Positions 49,178 through 58,050 of a stretch of DNA of 59,480 nucleotides are shown one piece after another; position 1 is the stretch's first letter; each line of letters begins with the position of its first letter. Below the pieces are notes generated by a model. That model was given only the letters and a program-made list of their open reading frames with translations. It was not told the origin of the DNA and searched no databases. The position numbers were made by a program, and so were the translations under genes. Source of the DNA: Erythrobacteraceae bacterium (GTDB lineage Bacteria; Pseudomonadota; Alphaproteobacteria; Sphingomonadales; Sphingomonadaceae); contig JAIYAL010000116.1 in assembly GCA_027489095.1 (NCBI GenBank), forward strand, positions 1-59,480. Direction: 5' to 3'.

Positions 49178-49777
49178 ATGTCCAGCGGGCGAACGCTCTC
49201 CCCCCGTCCGATCAAGCGCGCTTCGGCGCCGACCGAAGCACACAGCGTTGATGCCGACACCAAGTCTGGCGGCACGGCAATGCGTCCGGGCAATCTCCAA
49301 GATGCCTTCCTCAACCTGCTGCGCAAGAACAAGATCCCCGTCACCATGTTCCTCGTGAAGGGCGTCAAGCTGCAGGGGATTGTCACATGGTTCGACAACT
49401 TCTCGATCCTCCTGCGCCGCGACGGCCAATCGCAGCTCGTCTACAAGCACGCGATCAGCACGATTATGCCAGGCCAGTCGCTTGACCCGAAACAGTTCGC
49501 CAGCCAGGCGGGCGGGCGCAAGCAGAAGCTTCTGCAGGACATGTTCCTCAGCCGCGTCGCCGAGGCCGAGGTGCAGGTGACGATGTTTCTCGTCAACGGC
49601 GTGATGTTGCAGGGACGGATCGCTGCCTATGACCTGTTCTGCATACTGCTCGAGCGCGACGGAGCGGTTCAGCTCGCCTATAAGCATGCCGTCTCGACCA
49701 TTCAGCCGGCCTCGCCGGTCGACCTCAGTGTCGACGACGACGACGAGGATAGCGACCTTGACGGGATAGACGACTGA
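49178..49777 (+). CDS. hfq: Tandem-domain Hfq RNA chaperone
   Basis: A 199-residue Hfq with two complete Sm domains in one chain: residues 39-100 ([12 protein letters not shown] to [11 protein letters not shown]) and 117-179 ([11 protein letters not shown] to [10 protein letters not shown]). Each has the LQD proximal-face start and the YKHA motif (Tyr89-Lys90-His91 and Tyr168-Lys169-His170). The second lacks the rim Arg pair and the distal-face Lys, and an acidic tail (182-199) follows. Three chains could form the six-membered ring. ATG at 49178 has AGGAG eight bases upstream. hflX follows, as is usual. Confidence 0.94.
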   Translation: MSSGRTLSPRPIKRASAPTEAHSVDADTKSGGTAMRPGNLQDAFLNLLRKNKIPVTMFLVKGVKLQGIVTWFDNFSILLRRDGQSQLVYKHAISTIMPGQSLDPKQFASQAGGRKQKLLQDMFLSRVAEAEVQVTMFLVNGVMLQGRIAAYDLFCILLERDGAVQLAYKHAVSTIQPASPVDLSVDDDDEDSDLDGIDD

Positions 49778-49803
49778 GTTTCGACAGTGATCTTCAGGAC
49801 GAA

Positions 49804-51099
49804 GTGACCCGCGGAGCGCGGGCGCTGGTTCTGTGCCCGGACATCCGCAAGCTGCGCTACGATCTCGACGCGGCCGAGCGGCTCGCTGAGGCCGAGGGGC
49901 TGGCGCTGGCGATCGGCGTGGTGATCGCCCATTCGGCGATCCTGCCAGTGCGCCAGATGCAGCCCAACACGCTGTTCGGTTCGGGCCAGGTCGAAAACAT
50001 CGCCACATGGTGCGAACAGTTCGATGCCGAGCTGGTGGTGGTCGACGGCGCGCTCACCCCGATCCAGCAACGCAATCTCGAGGACAAGCTCAAGCGCAAG
50101 GTGATCGACCGTACGGGGCTCATTCTGGAGATTTTTGGCGAGCGCGCGGCTACGGCCGAAGGGCGCTTGCAGGTCGAGCTCGCGCACCTCGATTACCAGC
50201 AGAGCCGCCTCGTGCGTAGCTGGACTCACCTCGAACGCCAGCGCGGTGGCTTTGGCTTCCTCGGCGGCCCGGGGGAGACCCAGATCGAGGCCGACCGCCG
50301 GATGATTCGCCAGCGCATGGGTCGCCTCCGCCGCGAGCTCGATCAGGTGCGCAAGACCCGCACCCTCCACCGCGAGCGCCGGGGCCGTGCGCCCTGGCCG
50401 GTGGTGGCGCTGGTGGGCTATACCAACGCCGGAAAGTCGACGCTTTTCAATCGCCTGACCGGAGCTGAGGTGATGGCAGAGGATCTGCTTTTCGCGACCC
50501 TCGATCCGACGATGCGCGCGATCGGGCTGCCGGGTGTAGAAAAGGTGATCCTTTCCGACACCGTGGGCTTCATCTCCGACCTTCCAACGCAACTCGTTGC
50601 CGCCTTCCGCGCGACGCTCGAAGAGGTTACCGCCGCCGACATCATCTGCCACGTCCGCGACATGGCCAATCCCTCGCACGCTGCGCAGAAGAAGCAGGTG
50701 CTCGAAGTGCTCGCCGATCTCGGCGTGGTCGATGCCGAGACCGGGACAAGCAGCATCCCGATGCTCGAAGTCTGGAACAAGTGTGACCTTTTGGACCCTG
50801 AAAGCCTTGATGAATTGCGTGAGGCAGTTGCGGGGCAGGGCGCGGTGATCCTCTCTGCGGTGACGGGAGAGGGTGTAGAGCTCCTGGAGGCCGAGCTTGC
50901 CCGGTTGCTGACCGGAGGCGCGCGCGAGGTCAGTTTCGTTCTGGCGGTCAGTGACGGGAGGCGGATCGCCTGGCTCCACGCCCATGGGGATGTGGTGGGG
51001 GATGAGGACGCAGGCGAGGGCGAGGGCGGCGGACCCTTGCGGCGCCTGACGGTGCGGCTCAATCCCAAGGAGCTGGGGCAGTTTGCCAGTCTCTCCTGA
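49804..51099 (+). CDS. hflX: GTPase HflX
   Basis: Ribosome-associated GTPase that splits stalled or stressed ribosomes. The 431-residue product has the HflX N-domain (QMQPNTLFGSGQVENIATW, VVDGALTPIQQRNLEDKL), a coiled region with GGFGFLGGPGETQIEADRR and a G-domain: G1 GYTNAGKST, G3 SDTVGFISDLP and G4 WNKCDL. The GTG at 49804 has AGGA four bases ahead. The frame stays open further up and a start at 49774 overlapping the hfq stop is possible, so up to ten more residues may exist. It is convergent with mazG, three bases apart. Confidence 0.95.
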   Translation: MTRGARALVLCPDIRKLRYDLDAAERLAEAEGLALAIGVVIAHSAILPVRQMQPNTLFGSGQVENIATWCEQFDAELVVVDGALTPIQQRNLEDKLKRKVIDRTGLILEIFGERAATAEGRLQVELAHLDYQQSRLVRSWTHLERQRGGFGFLGGPGETQIEADRRMIRQRMGRLRRELDQVRKTRTLHRERRGRAPWPVVALVGYTNAGKSTLFNRLTGAEVMAEDLLFATLDPTMRAIGLPGVEKVILSDTVGFISDLPTQLVAAFRATLEEVTAADIICHVRDMANPSHAAQKKQVLEVLADLGVVDAETGTSSIPMLEVWNKCDLLDPESLDELREAVAGQGAVILSAVTGEGVELLEAELARLLTGGAREVSFVLAVSDGRRIAWLHAHGDVVGDEDAGEGEGGGPLRRLTVRLNPKELGQFASLS

Positions 51100-51102
51100 A
51101 GC

Positions 51103-51870
51103 TTAAGCGCCCTTCTTGACCCGCTGCCAGAGATCTTCCTGAGCTTCCAGCGAAAGCGAGGGGAATTCCGGCCCGGCCAGCGCTTCCATCGCGCGGAAGC
51201 GGCGCTCGAATTTGGTATTGGCGGCGCGCAGGGCTTCTTCTGCACTGATGCCGTGGGCGCGAACGTAGTTCACCGCTGCAAAGAGCAGGTCGCCGGCTTC
51301 CTCGAGCCTGTCTGTGTCCGAGGCGGCGGATTTCAGCTCTTCGATTTCCTCGGCGATCTTGGCTTCTGAGCCGGAAGGATCAGGCCAGTCGAAGCCGGTG
51401 CGCGCGGCCCGTTTTTGGAGCTTTTCGGCGCGCATCAGAGCTGGCAGCGCGAGCGCAACCCCTTCGAGCGCGCTGGCATCGCCCTTGGCTGCGCGCTCCC
51501 CAGCTTTGAGGTCCTCCCAGCGGGCTTCGTCCATCGTCCCGCCCGCATCGCCGAAGATGTGCGGATGGCGGGCCTCCATCTTATCGGCGATCGCGGCTGC
51601 GACGCCGGCGAAGGTAAAGTGCCCGGCTTCTTCGGCGATGCGGGCGTGGAAGACGACCTGGAACAAGAGGTCGCCGAGTTCGCCCTTGAGTTCGGCCATG
51701 TCGGTGCGGGCAATTGCGTCGGCGACCTCGTAGGCTTCCTCGATCGTATAAGGCGCGATTGTCGTGAAGTCCTGCGCAAGATCCCATTCGCAACCGCGGG
51801 CGGGATCGCGCAGGCGGGCCATGATTGCGAGGAGGCGGTCGATGGGGGGCTTTGCTGGAGTGTCGCTCAT
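51103..51870 (-). CDS. mazG: Nucleoside triphosphate pyrophosphohydrolase MazG
   Basis: House-cleaning enzyme that hydrolyses nucleoside triphosphates to monophosphates. The 255-residue product has two MazG repeats: the first with EEAYEVADAIARTDMAELKGELGDLLFQVVFHA and its EExxE-type metal ligands, the second with EIEELKSAASDTDRLEEAGDLLFAAVNYVR. DWPDPSG precedes the second repeat. ATG at 51868-51870 is preferred over two start codons 6 and 12 bases upstream because GAGG lies six bases ahead. An all-AT palindrome lies 17 bases upstream. Confidence 0.94.
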   Translation of the reverse strand: MSDTPAKPPIDRLLAIMARLRDPARGCEWDLAQDFTTIAPYTIEEAYEVADAIARTDMAELKGELGDLLFQVVFHARIAEEAGHFTFAGVAAAIADKMEARHPHIFGDAGGTMDEARWEDLKAGERAAKGDASALEGVALALPALMRAEKLQKRAARTGFDWPDPSGSEAKIAEEIEELKSAASDTDRLEEAGDLLFAAVNYVRAHGISAEEALRAANTKFERRFRAMEALAGPEFPSLSLEAQEDLWQRVKKGA

Positions 51871-51887
51871 CCTCATCCTCAAGATGG

Positions 51888-51901
51888 ATAATATATATTA
51901 T
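51888..51901. promoter_or_regulatory. Perfect 14-bp all-AT palindrome upstream of mazG
   Basis: ATAATATATATTAT is its own reverse complement and ends 17 bases before the mazG ATG, in a GC-rich chromosome. It could contain the -10 region or be an operator overlapping it. Confidence 0.4.
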
Positions 51902-51908
51902 GTAAAGT

Positions 51909-52106
51909 TCATAGCAGTGCCGCAGCGGTGCCCCGGGCTGCCAGGAACCACGCCACAAGCACGTAAAGCCCGACAAAAATCGCTAGCCATGCCAGCGCCA
52001 TCTTGGCGAGCTTGCTCCATCCGAGCCGGAAGGAAGCCACCGCGCTCCCGGTCAGTAACAGCCAGACGAGCATTGCGAGCACCGGGATCACCGCATCCAC
52101 GCTCAA
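51909..52106 (-). CDS. Small two-helix membrane protein
   Basis: A 65-residue, strongly hydrophobic protein with two membrane helices (about residues 5-24 and 35-57) and a short basic loop (SFRLGWSKLAK). Similar small proteins follow the metallo-hydrolase gene in other sphingomonads. The start is a TTG at 52104-52106 that overlaps the upstream stop as TTGA; GGAG lies about eight bases ahead, inside the upstream gene. No function can be assigned. Translation coupling and the clean helix pattern support a real gene. Confidence 0.65.
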   Translation of the reverse strand: MSVDAVIPVLAMLVWLLLTGSAVASFRLGWSKLAKMALAWLAIFVGLYVLVAWFLAARGTAAALL

Positions 52107-52885
52107 ACCTCGATCTCCAGACCGTCATAGCCGACCGTCACGAAATCCGGCACTTCCTGGCAAAGCGTTCGGTAATCCATGCTCTTGTCGAGATGGCTCA
52201 GCACGACGCGCCCGGCGCGGCACGTTTCGCCAAGTTCGATCGCCATGGCGAGATGCGCGTGGGTCGGATGCGGATCGCGGCGCAGGCAATCGCTCACGAG
52301 AAGATCGACCTTATAGAAAAGATTGACCATGTCGTCTGAAATGGCACTGAAATCCGTGGCATAACCGATGCTCTTGCCATCCGCTTCGAAGCGGTATGCC
52401 GTGGTCTCACCGGGCCCGTGCGCCATCTGGCACCAGTCGATTCCGAAGCCCGCAATCATCCGCAGCCGGTCGAGCGTATCGAGCGTGCAGATCGTCGGAT
52501 ATCCTTCCTGCCCCGCAAACACATAACCGAAGCGCTGGCGCAGCCGCCGCACCGTTTCGGTTTCAGCAAAGCCGGGAATTGGCCCACCGCGCCCATAGCG
52601 CAGTACCCTCAGGTCATCGATGCCGTGGCAGTGATCGGCGTGGTCATGCGTCCAGAACACCGCATCAATATGCCCGACGCGGTTCGCCAGCAGCTGCGCG
52701 CGGCAATCGGATGAGGTGTCGACAAGCAGCCGCTTGCCTTCCTTGCTCTCAACCATGATCGAGACCCGCGTCCGGCGATTGCGCGGTTCCGCCGGATCGC
52801 AATCGCCCCAGTCGCCGGTGCCATCCGGCCCGCCCAGCCGCGGCACCCCGGTCGAGGTGCCCGATCCGAGCATGACCAGCTTCAC
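52103..52885 (-). CDS. Metallo-beta-lactamase-fold hydrolase (PhnP-like)
   Basis: A 260-residue MBL-fold protein with the metal motif THDHADH (His80, His82, Asp84, His85), a GSGTSTGVPRLGG beginning and WGDCDPAEPRNRRTRVS, which is the PhnP/phosphodiesterase-like branch. VLSHLDKSMDY supplies a downstream ligand. PhnP cleaves cyclic ribose phosphate, but members next to tatD are not known to do so, and the substrate is open. The start is a GTG at 52883-52885 overlapping the tatD stop (GTGA). Confidence 0.88.
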   Translation of the reverse strand: MKLVMLGSGTSTGVPRLGGPDGTGDWGDCDPAEPRNRRTRVSIMVESKEGKRLLVDTSSDCRAQLLANRVGHIDAVFWTHDHADHCHGIDDLRVLRYGRGGPIPGFAETETVRRLRQRFGYVFAGQEGYPTICTLDTLDRLRMIAGFGIDWCQMAHGPGETTAYRFEADGKSIGYATDFSAISDDMVNLFYKVDLLVSDCLRRDPHPTHAHLAMAIELGETCRAGRVVLSHLDKSMDYRTLCQEVPDFVTVGYDGLEIEV

Positions 52886-53658
52886 AAAGCCGCCTTGCTG
52901 AAAAGGTTGAAGAAATTCGCGGTGGTCACCTGTTTGAGGTGTTCCACATCCGTTCCTCGCAAACCTGCGACGAAGGCAGCGGTGTCCGAGACAAAGGCGG
53001 GCTCGCACACCCTTCCCCGATGCGGCACCGGGGCAAGGAACGGGCTGTCGGTCTCGACCAGCAGGCGGTCGTCCGGGATCATTTGGGCGACCTCCTGCAA
53101 GTCCTTGGCATTCTTGAAGGTCACGATCCCTGAAAGCGAAATCGTCAGCCCCAGCGCCAGAACCTTCTCGGCAAAATCGGCAGAGGCGGTGAAGCAGTGG
53201 ATCAGCGCTGGGTAGGTGCCCTTCTCCATCTCCTCGGCGAGGATCGCATGGGTATCGTCCTCGGCGTCGCGGGTATGGATGATGAGTGGCAGCTGTGTCT
53301 CCCGCGCGACATCGATATGCATGCGGAACAGTGACTTCTGCGCCCCTCTGTCCGATTTATCGTAATAGTAATCCAGCCCGGTCTCGCCGATCGCGATGAC
53401 CTTGGGGTGACGGGTCGCTTCGAGCAGGACGGCACGGCCGAGATCCTGATGCGCGTCGGCCTCGTGCGGGTGGATGCCGACGCTCGCAAACACATCGGGT
53501 TCGCGCGCGGCGGTGCCGACGACCTGATCCCACTCGCTTTGACGGGTGGAGATATTGAGGAAGGCCCCCACCCCCGCCGCCCGTGCGCGTTCGAGCACGC
53601 CCTCACGGTCCTCGACGAGGCCTTTGTATTCGAGGTGGCAATGGCTATCGACCAGCAT
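52882..53658 (-). CDS. TatD-family metal-dependent deoxyribonuclease (YcfH type)
   Basis: A 258-residue TIM-barrel hydrolase with the metal ligands in VDSHCHLEY (His6, His8), IGETGLDYYYDKSD, IIHTRDAEDD, HCFTAS and LVETDSPFLAP. These belong to the YcfH/TatD branch, implicated in 3'-5' DNase activity and RNA or protein quality control. ATG at 53656-53658, nine bases after metG. A tatD-type gene directly after metG and holB is a widespread bacterial order. Confidence 0.93.
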   Translation of the reverse strand: MLVDSHCHLEYKGLVEDREGVLERARAAGVGAFLNISTRQSEWDQVVGTAAREPDVFASVGIHPHEADAHQDLGRAVLLEATRHPKVIAIGETGLDYYYDKSDRGAQKSLFRMHIDVARETQLPLIIHTRDAEDDTHAILAEEMEKGTYPALIHCFTASADFAEKVLALGLTISLSGIVTFKNAKDLQEVAQMIPDDRLLVETDSPFLAPVPHRGRVCEPAFVSDTAAFVAGLRGTDVEHLKQVTTANFFNLFSKAAL

Positions 53659-53667
53659 CGCGCGCGC

Positions 53668-55221
53668 TCATGCCTCCCCGGCAGGCAATTCGAGCCGCGG
53701 GAACAGCGGCGTCGGCGGGGCGACGGTGAAGCCGCTGGCGACGAGCCGGTGGAACCACCCGTCGTCACTCAGCGCGGCGTAAGTGCGCTCGCTCTCGGGA
53801 ATACCGAGCTGATCGAGCAGCGCTGTTGCCTTCTCCGGCACCACAGGCTGGATCGCGATGGCAAGGTCGCGCAGCGCCATGAACAGCGTCTGGAGCACCG
53901 CCTTCATGCGATCGGGATCGGTCTTCTTGAGGCCCCAGGGTGCTTGCTCGTCGACATACTGATTGCAGGCATGGACCGCACGCATCCACTCTTCGATGCC
54001 CACCGAGAAACTCAAGTTCCCGAAACAAAGCGGAAGGTGGTTAGCGCAGAGATCGTTGACCGCGCCCAGCAGTGTCATGTCCGCATCCGCCTGCTCGAAG
54101 GTTTCGAGCTTGCCGTCCATGTTCTTGGAAATCATCGACAGGGTGCGCTGCGCCAGATTACCGAAGGAGTTCGCCAGCTCCGCATTGGCCCGCAGAACAA
54201 TGGCTTCGGGCGAGTAGCTTCCATCCTGCCCAAAGGCGACTTCGCGCATCAGGAAGTAGCGCAAGGCATCGACGCCGAAGGTTTCCGCCAGTTCCAGCGG
54301 ATCGGTGACATTCCCGAGCGACTTCGATTCCTTCTGCCCGCGGTTCAGGAGGAACCCGTGCCCGAACACCTTTTGCGGCACGGGCAGATTGGCGCTCATC
54401 AGGAAGGCCGGCCAGTAGATCGTGTGGAAGCGCACGATATCCTTGCCAATGAGGTGCAGGCTGGCAGGCCAGAATTCACCCATATCATCGGGATACCCGA
54501 GGCCCGTGAGATAATTCGTGAGCGCATCGACCCACACATACATCACGTGGCCATCGCTGCCCGGCACCTTCACGCCCCAATCGAAGGACGTGCGGCTGAC
54601 CGAGAGGTCGCGCAGGCCCTGCTCGGCGAAGGCGATCATCTCGTTGCGACGGCTCGCCGGTTCGAGGAAGCCCGGCGTCTTCAGCAATTCAAGCAGTTGG
54701 TCCTGGTACTTGGAAAGTCGGAAGAACCAACTTTCTTCCACCGTCCACTCTACCGGTGTGCCCTGTGGGGAGAGCTTCTCGCCCGCTCCGCCTTCCACGA
54801 GCTCGCTTTCGTCGTAATAGGCCTCGTCGCGCACCGAGTACCAGCCCTCGTAGCGGTCAAGGTAGAGGTCGCCGGCGTTCTCCATTGCCTGCCAGATGGC
54901 TTGGCTGGCGCGGTGGTGAGGGGCTTCCGAGGTACGGATGAAACGGTCATAAGACACATTCAAAGCATCGCACATCTCCTGAAAATACGATGACATTTCG
55001 TCAGCGAGATCGGCGGGTGTGCGGCCCTGCTCCTCGGCCTTGCGGGCCATTTTCAACCCGTGCTCATCGGTACCGGTCTGAAAGCGTACGCGTCGCCCCT
55101 GGAGGCGCTGGAAACGCGCGATCACGTCCGCGGCGATGGCCTCGTAGGCATGACCGATATGCGGACGCCCGTTGGGGTAGCTGATTGCGGTCGTGATGTA
55201 GAAGGGTGTGGTGTCAGCCAT
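53668..55221 (-). CDS. metG: Methionyl-tRNA synthetase
   Basis: Charges initiator and elongator tRNA-Met. The 517-residue product has the class I motifs HIGH (RPHIGHAYEAIAADVI, residues 21-24 or so) and the KMSKS variant KESKS in NRGQKESKSLGN, the connective segment DEHGLKMARKAEEQG and an anticodon domain. The C-terminal tRNA-binding OB domain of longer enzymes is absent, as in other alphaproteobacteria. ATG at 55219-55221 (MADTTPFYITT) overlaps the holB stop by eight bases; frames further upstream run inside holB. Confidence 0.95.
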   Translation of the reverse strand: MADTTPFYITTAISYPNGRPHIGHAYEAIAADVIARFQRLQGRRVRFQTGTDEHGLKMARKAEEQGRTPADLADEMSSYFQEMCDALNVSYDRFIRTSEAPHHRASQAIWQAMENAGDLYLDRYEGWYSVRDEAYYDESELVEGGAGEKLSPQGTPVEWTVEESWFFRLSKYQDQLLELLKTPGFLEPASRRNEMIAFAEQGLRDLSVSRTSFDWGVKVPGSDGHVMYVWVDALTNYLTGLGYPDDMGEFWPASLHLIGKDIVRFHTIYWPAFLMSANLPVPQKVFGHGFLLNRGQKESKSLGNVTDPLELAETFGVDALRYFLMREVAFGQDGSYSPEAIVLRANAELANSFGNLAQRTLSMISKNMDGKLETFEQADADMTLLGAVNDLCANHLPLCFGNLSFSVGIEEWMRAVHACNQYVDEQAPWGLKKTDPDRMKAVLQTLFMALRDLAIAIQPVVPEKATALLDQLGIPESERTYAALSDDGWFHRLVASGFTVAPPTPLFPRLELPAGEA

Positions 55222-56170
55222 GGGCCGGTTCGCTAGCGGGGGCGGCAGCGACAAGCAAGGTGCCGATCTCGTAGGAGAGCATCGCAGGATCGAAGTTGGC
55301 GGTCGGCGCTTCGGCAGCAAGCCGGACGAGCGCGGTGTGGACGTCCACCAGGCGTGTGCGGCGTTGCGGGTCGTCGGTGGTGCGCGCCGCGCGGGCGGCA
55401 AGGGATTGCGCCAGATCGAGCACCGCCTGCACCCGCTCGCGCTCGGCGCGCGGGCCGATCAGGCGGGCAAGCTCGCCGCGCCCTGTCATGCCGCTGTCGC
55501 CGCTGGCGAGTAGCCCTGAGACGACCCGCGCGATCGGTGCAAGATCCTGCTCGGCGAAACGCAGCGCCGCGCCCAAAGAGCCCTCGGCAGCGGCAATCGC
55601 CTGGAGGTCGGGCACAAGGCCCGCTTCCTCCAGCAAAGTGGCCAACTGGCTGTCACTCAGCACCGGAAAACGCAAACTGCGGCAGCGCGAGCGGATCGTC
55701 GGCAGCAGCCGCGCCGGCCGGTGGGTGACGAGCAGGAAGAAGGTGCCCTGCGGGGGTTCCTCAAGGCTCTTCAGAAGTGCGTTGGCGGCGGCCTTTTCCA
55801 TGTCGTCAGCCGGATCGATGATGATCGCGCGGCGGCTTCCCAGCGTGGGCCGGGTGACAAGCCGCTTCTGCATCGCGCGGATCTGCTTGATGCGGATCGA
55901 GCGAGCGAGTTCGAATGGCTTGCCCTCGGCCTGCGCCTTTTCGGCCTTGTCATCCTTCGGGCCATAAGTGAGGGTGATGATATCGGGGTGCTCACCCTGC
56001 GGTTGCGGGACGCCCGGCTCAGCCACAAGCTCGCGCGCGGCGGCCATGGCGAAATCGCGCTTGCCAAGCCCTGCCTTGCCCGCGAGCAGCCAACCGTGGT
56101 GCATCCGCTCACCGCCGAGCGCGTCGCGCCAGGCGCGCCAGGCTTCAGCGTGGTTGGGCCATCGGATCAT
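55214..56170 (-). CDS. holB: DNA polymerase III delta-prime subunit
   Basis: Clamp-loader subunit of the replicative polymerase. The 318-residue product has an AAA+ fold with a P-loop (AGKAGLGKRDFA, Gly31-Lys37), IIDPADDMEKAAANALLKSLEEPP and the SRC-type sensor TIRSRCRSLRF. An insert with PKDDKAEKAQAEGK is typical of alphaproteobacteria. ATG at 56168-56170 overlaps the tmk stop as ATGA. Order tmk-holB-metG-tatD is a common translation/replication cluster. Confidence 0.94.
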   Translation of the reverse strand: MIRWPNHAEAWRAWRDALGGERMHHGWLLAGKAGLGKRDFAMAAARELVAEPGVPQPQGEHPDIITLTYGPKDDKAEKAQAEGKPFELARSIRIKQIRAMQKRLVTRPTLGSRRAIIIDPADDMEKAAANALLKSLEEPPQGTFFLLVTHRPARLLPTIRSRCRSLRFPVLSDSQLATLLEEAGLVPDLQAIAAAEGSLGAALRFAEQDLAPIARVVSGLLASGDSGMTGRGELARLIGPRAERERVQAVLDLAQSLAARAARTTDDPQRRTRLVDVHTALVRLAAEAPTANFDPAMLSYEIGTLLVAAAPASEPAHG

Positions 56171-56817
56171 GGCAAGAGATCTCTCAGGCTGTCGAGGATG
56201 CGGGCGTGGACACGCTCCGGCGGGCCGATGGCATCAATCCTTGCAAAGCCCTGGGGGTCCGCTTCGGCGATTGCGCGGAAGGCGGCGGCGACCGCACGGT
56301 GATAGGCGGCGGGGCGACCCTCGATCGCGTCGGCCGCTTGTCCGCGCGCGGCCAGACGGATCGCCAGCGCGTCCTCGTCGCCTTCCAGAAGGATCACCCG
56401 GTCAGGGCGCAGGCTGTCGCTGCCAAAGGCATGGAGCGCGTTGACAGCGGCATCGCCGAGGCCCCCTGCCCCGCCCTGGTAGGCGCGGCTCGAATCCACG
56501 AACCGGTCGCAGATCACCCATTCGCCGCGAGCCAGCGCCGGACGGATCAGGTGCGCGACATGATCAGCACGTGCGGCGGCGAACAGCAGTGCCTCGGCGT
56601 GGGGCGTCCAACCCGCATCACCCGGAGGATGGAGCAGCAGCGCGCGGATCGCCTCGGCCCCCGCCGTGCCACCCGGCTCGCGGGTGATGACCACGGTGAG
56701 ACCCCGTGCCTGCAACGCCTCGGCCAGCAGGCGTGCCTGGGTCGATTTGCCCGCCCCTTCTCCGCCCTCGAAGGCGATCAAGCGGCCCCCCCTGCTGCTT
56801 GGGGGCGTCCGGCTCAC
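56167..56817 (-). CDS. tmk: Thymidylate kinase
   Basis: Phosphorylates dTMP to dTDP. The 216-residue product has the P-loop FEGGEGAGKSTQARLLAE (Gly18-Ser25), the dTMP-binding TREPGGTAGAEAIR and the ICDRFVDSSRAYQGGAGGLG lid-side motif. The start is a GTG at 56815-56817 overlapping the dacC stop as GTGA, so it is coupled to the peptidase gene. Length is normal. Confidence 0.96.
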   Translation of the reverse strand: MSRTPPSSRGGRLIAFEGGEGAGKSTQARLLAEALQARGLTVVITREPGGTAGAEAIRALLLHPPGDAGWTPHAEALLFAAARADHVAHLIRPALARGEWVICDRFVDSSRAYQGGAGGLGDAAVNALHAFGSDSLRPDRVILLEGDEDALAIRLAARGQAADAIEGRPAAYHRAVAAAFRAIAEADPQGFARIDAIGPPERVHARILDSLRDLLP

Positions 56818-57998
56818 GAGAACAGTCCGAGGGCTGCATTGACGATGCGGTCAAGCGGCCCTGCCGTTGTCACGTCCTCGGCCGCATAGAGCGGAATGCG
56901 TGCCGGCGAAACGCCCGGCGCGGTCACCTCGAGCACAGCCACTTCCTGCCCGGCGGCAAGCGGCGCGCGCAGAGGGCCCTCGTAGCGGATCGTCGCGGTA
57001 AGCCTGGCCGTGCTCCCGCGCGCAAGGTCGATCGAAACCGGGCCGGCCGCCTTCAGCGCCACAGCGCGCGCATCACCGTCCTGTACCCGCGCTTTGCCGA
57101 CAATTGCCCCGGGTGCGTAGAGCTGCCGCTGTTCGAAGGCGGAAAAGCCCCATTCGACATAGGCCTTGGCGAGGCGCGCGCGCAGCCGCCCGTTATCCAC
57201 CCCGGCGAGCACCAGGACAAGCCGCTGGCCATTGCGCCGCGCGGTGCCGAGATAGGAAAATCCGGATTCGTTGGTAAAGCCTGTCTTGATCCCATCCGCG
57301 CCGGCCACGCGCCCGATCATCGGGTCGTGATTGACCTGCGCGATGCCTTTGTAGTCGAAACCCATGCGCCCGATGTAATAGCCGAACTCGTCCGGGTGAC
57401 GGGTAATCACGGCCCGCGCCAGCGTCACGAGGTCGTTTGCCGTGGTGAAGGTGCGCCCCTCATCAGGAAAGCCGTTGGGCGAGCCCCAGTGGCTCCCGTT
57501 CATGCCAAGGCCCCAGGCGGTGCGGTTCATTGCATCGGTCCAGGCCGCGACCGAACCTGCCTGCCCCTCCGCCAGCACGGCGGCGCCGTCATTGGCCGAG
57601 ACATTGGCGATACCGAGCAAGAGATCCTCAACCCGCACCTGTTCGCCGCGATCCAGGAACATCGTCGAGCCCTTACGCCGCCAGTCGCGCGCGATCGCGG
57701 GGCTCATCACGAAGACCTGCTCGGGGTAGAGGTTGCCCGCCTTCATCAGCTCAAACGCGAGATAGAGGGTCATCACCTTGGTGACCGAGGCGGGCATGAA
57801 GCGGCGGTCGGGATTGCGTGCGTGGAGCACCTGGCCGCTACCGAGATCGACCAGCAGCGCCACGGGCGCCTCGGCGGCGGAGGGGACGGCGGCCGCAATT
57901 GCACCCGGATCGAGCGTCATCGCGCGCGCCGGCAGAGCGACGAGCAGGGCGGCAAGGGCAATCAGGCGCAGCAAGGGGCGCAGTCTTTCGGGCGGCAT
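56814..57998 (-). CDS. dacC: D-alanyl-D-alanine carboxypeptidase (PBP5/6 type)
   Basis: Trims the terminal D-Ala of peptidoglycan side chains. The 394-residue product has a signal peptide (LRLIALAALLVALPARA, cleaved near residue 26) and the penicillin-binding triad Ser71-x-x-Lys74 (SVTK), Ser134-Ala-Asn136 (SAN) and Lys238-Thr-Gly (KTG). A PBP5-type C-terminal beta domain follows, ending in an amphipathic helix (LDRIVNAALGLF) for membrane attachment. ATG at 57998 is used; a GTG lies one codon earlier. Paralogue naming (dacA/C/D) is tentative. Confidence 0.92.
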   Translation of the reverse strand: MPPERLRPLLRLIALAALLVALPARAMTLDPGAIAAAVPSAAEAPVALLVDLGSGQVLHARNPDRRFMPASVTKVMTLYLAFELMKAGNLYPEQVFVMSPAIARDWRRKGSTMFLDRGEQVRVEDLLLGIANVSANDGAAVLAEGQAGSVAAWTDAMNRTAWGLGMNGSHWGSPNGFPDEGRTFTTANDLVTLARAVITRHPDEFGYYIGRMGFDYKGIAQVNHDPMIGRVAGADGIKTGFTNESGFSYLGTARRNGQRLVLVLAGVDNGRLRARLAKAYVEWGFSAFEQRQLYAPGAIVGKARVQDGDARAVALKAAGPVSIDLARGSTARLTATIRYEGPLRAPLAAGQEVAVLEVTAPGVSPARIPLYAAEDVTTAGPLDRIVNAALGLFS

Positions 57999-58050
57999 CA
58001 CGGGGTCGCTATACCCGCCCCCTCAACGCTTGGCGAGGCAGGGCGCCCCC

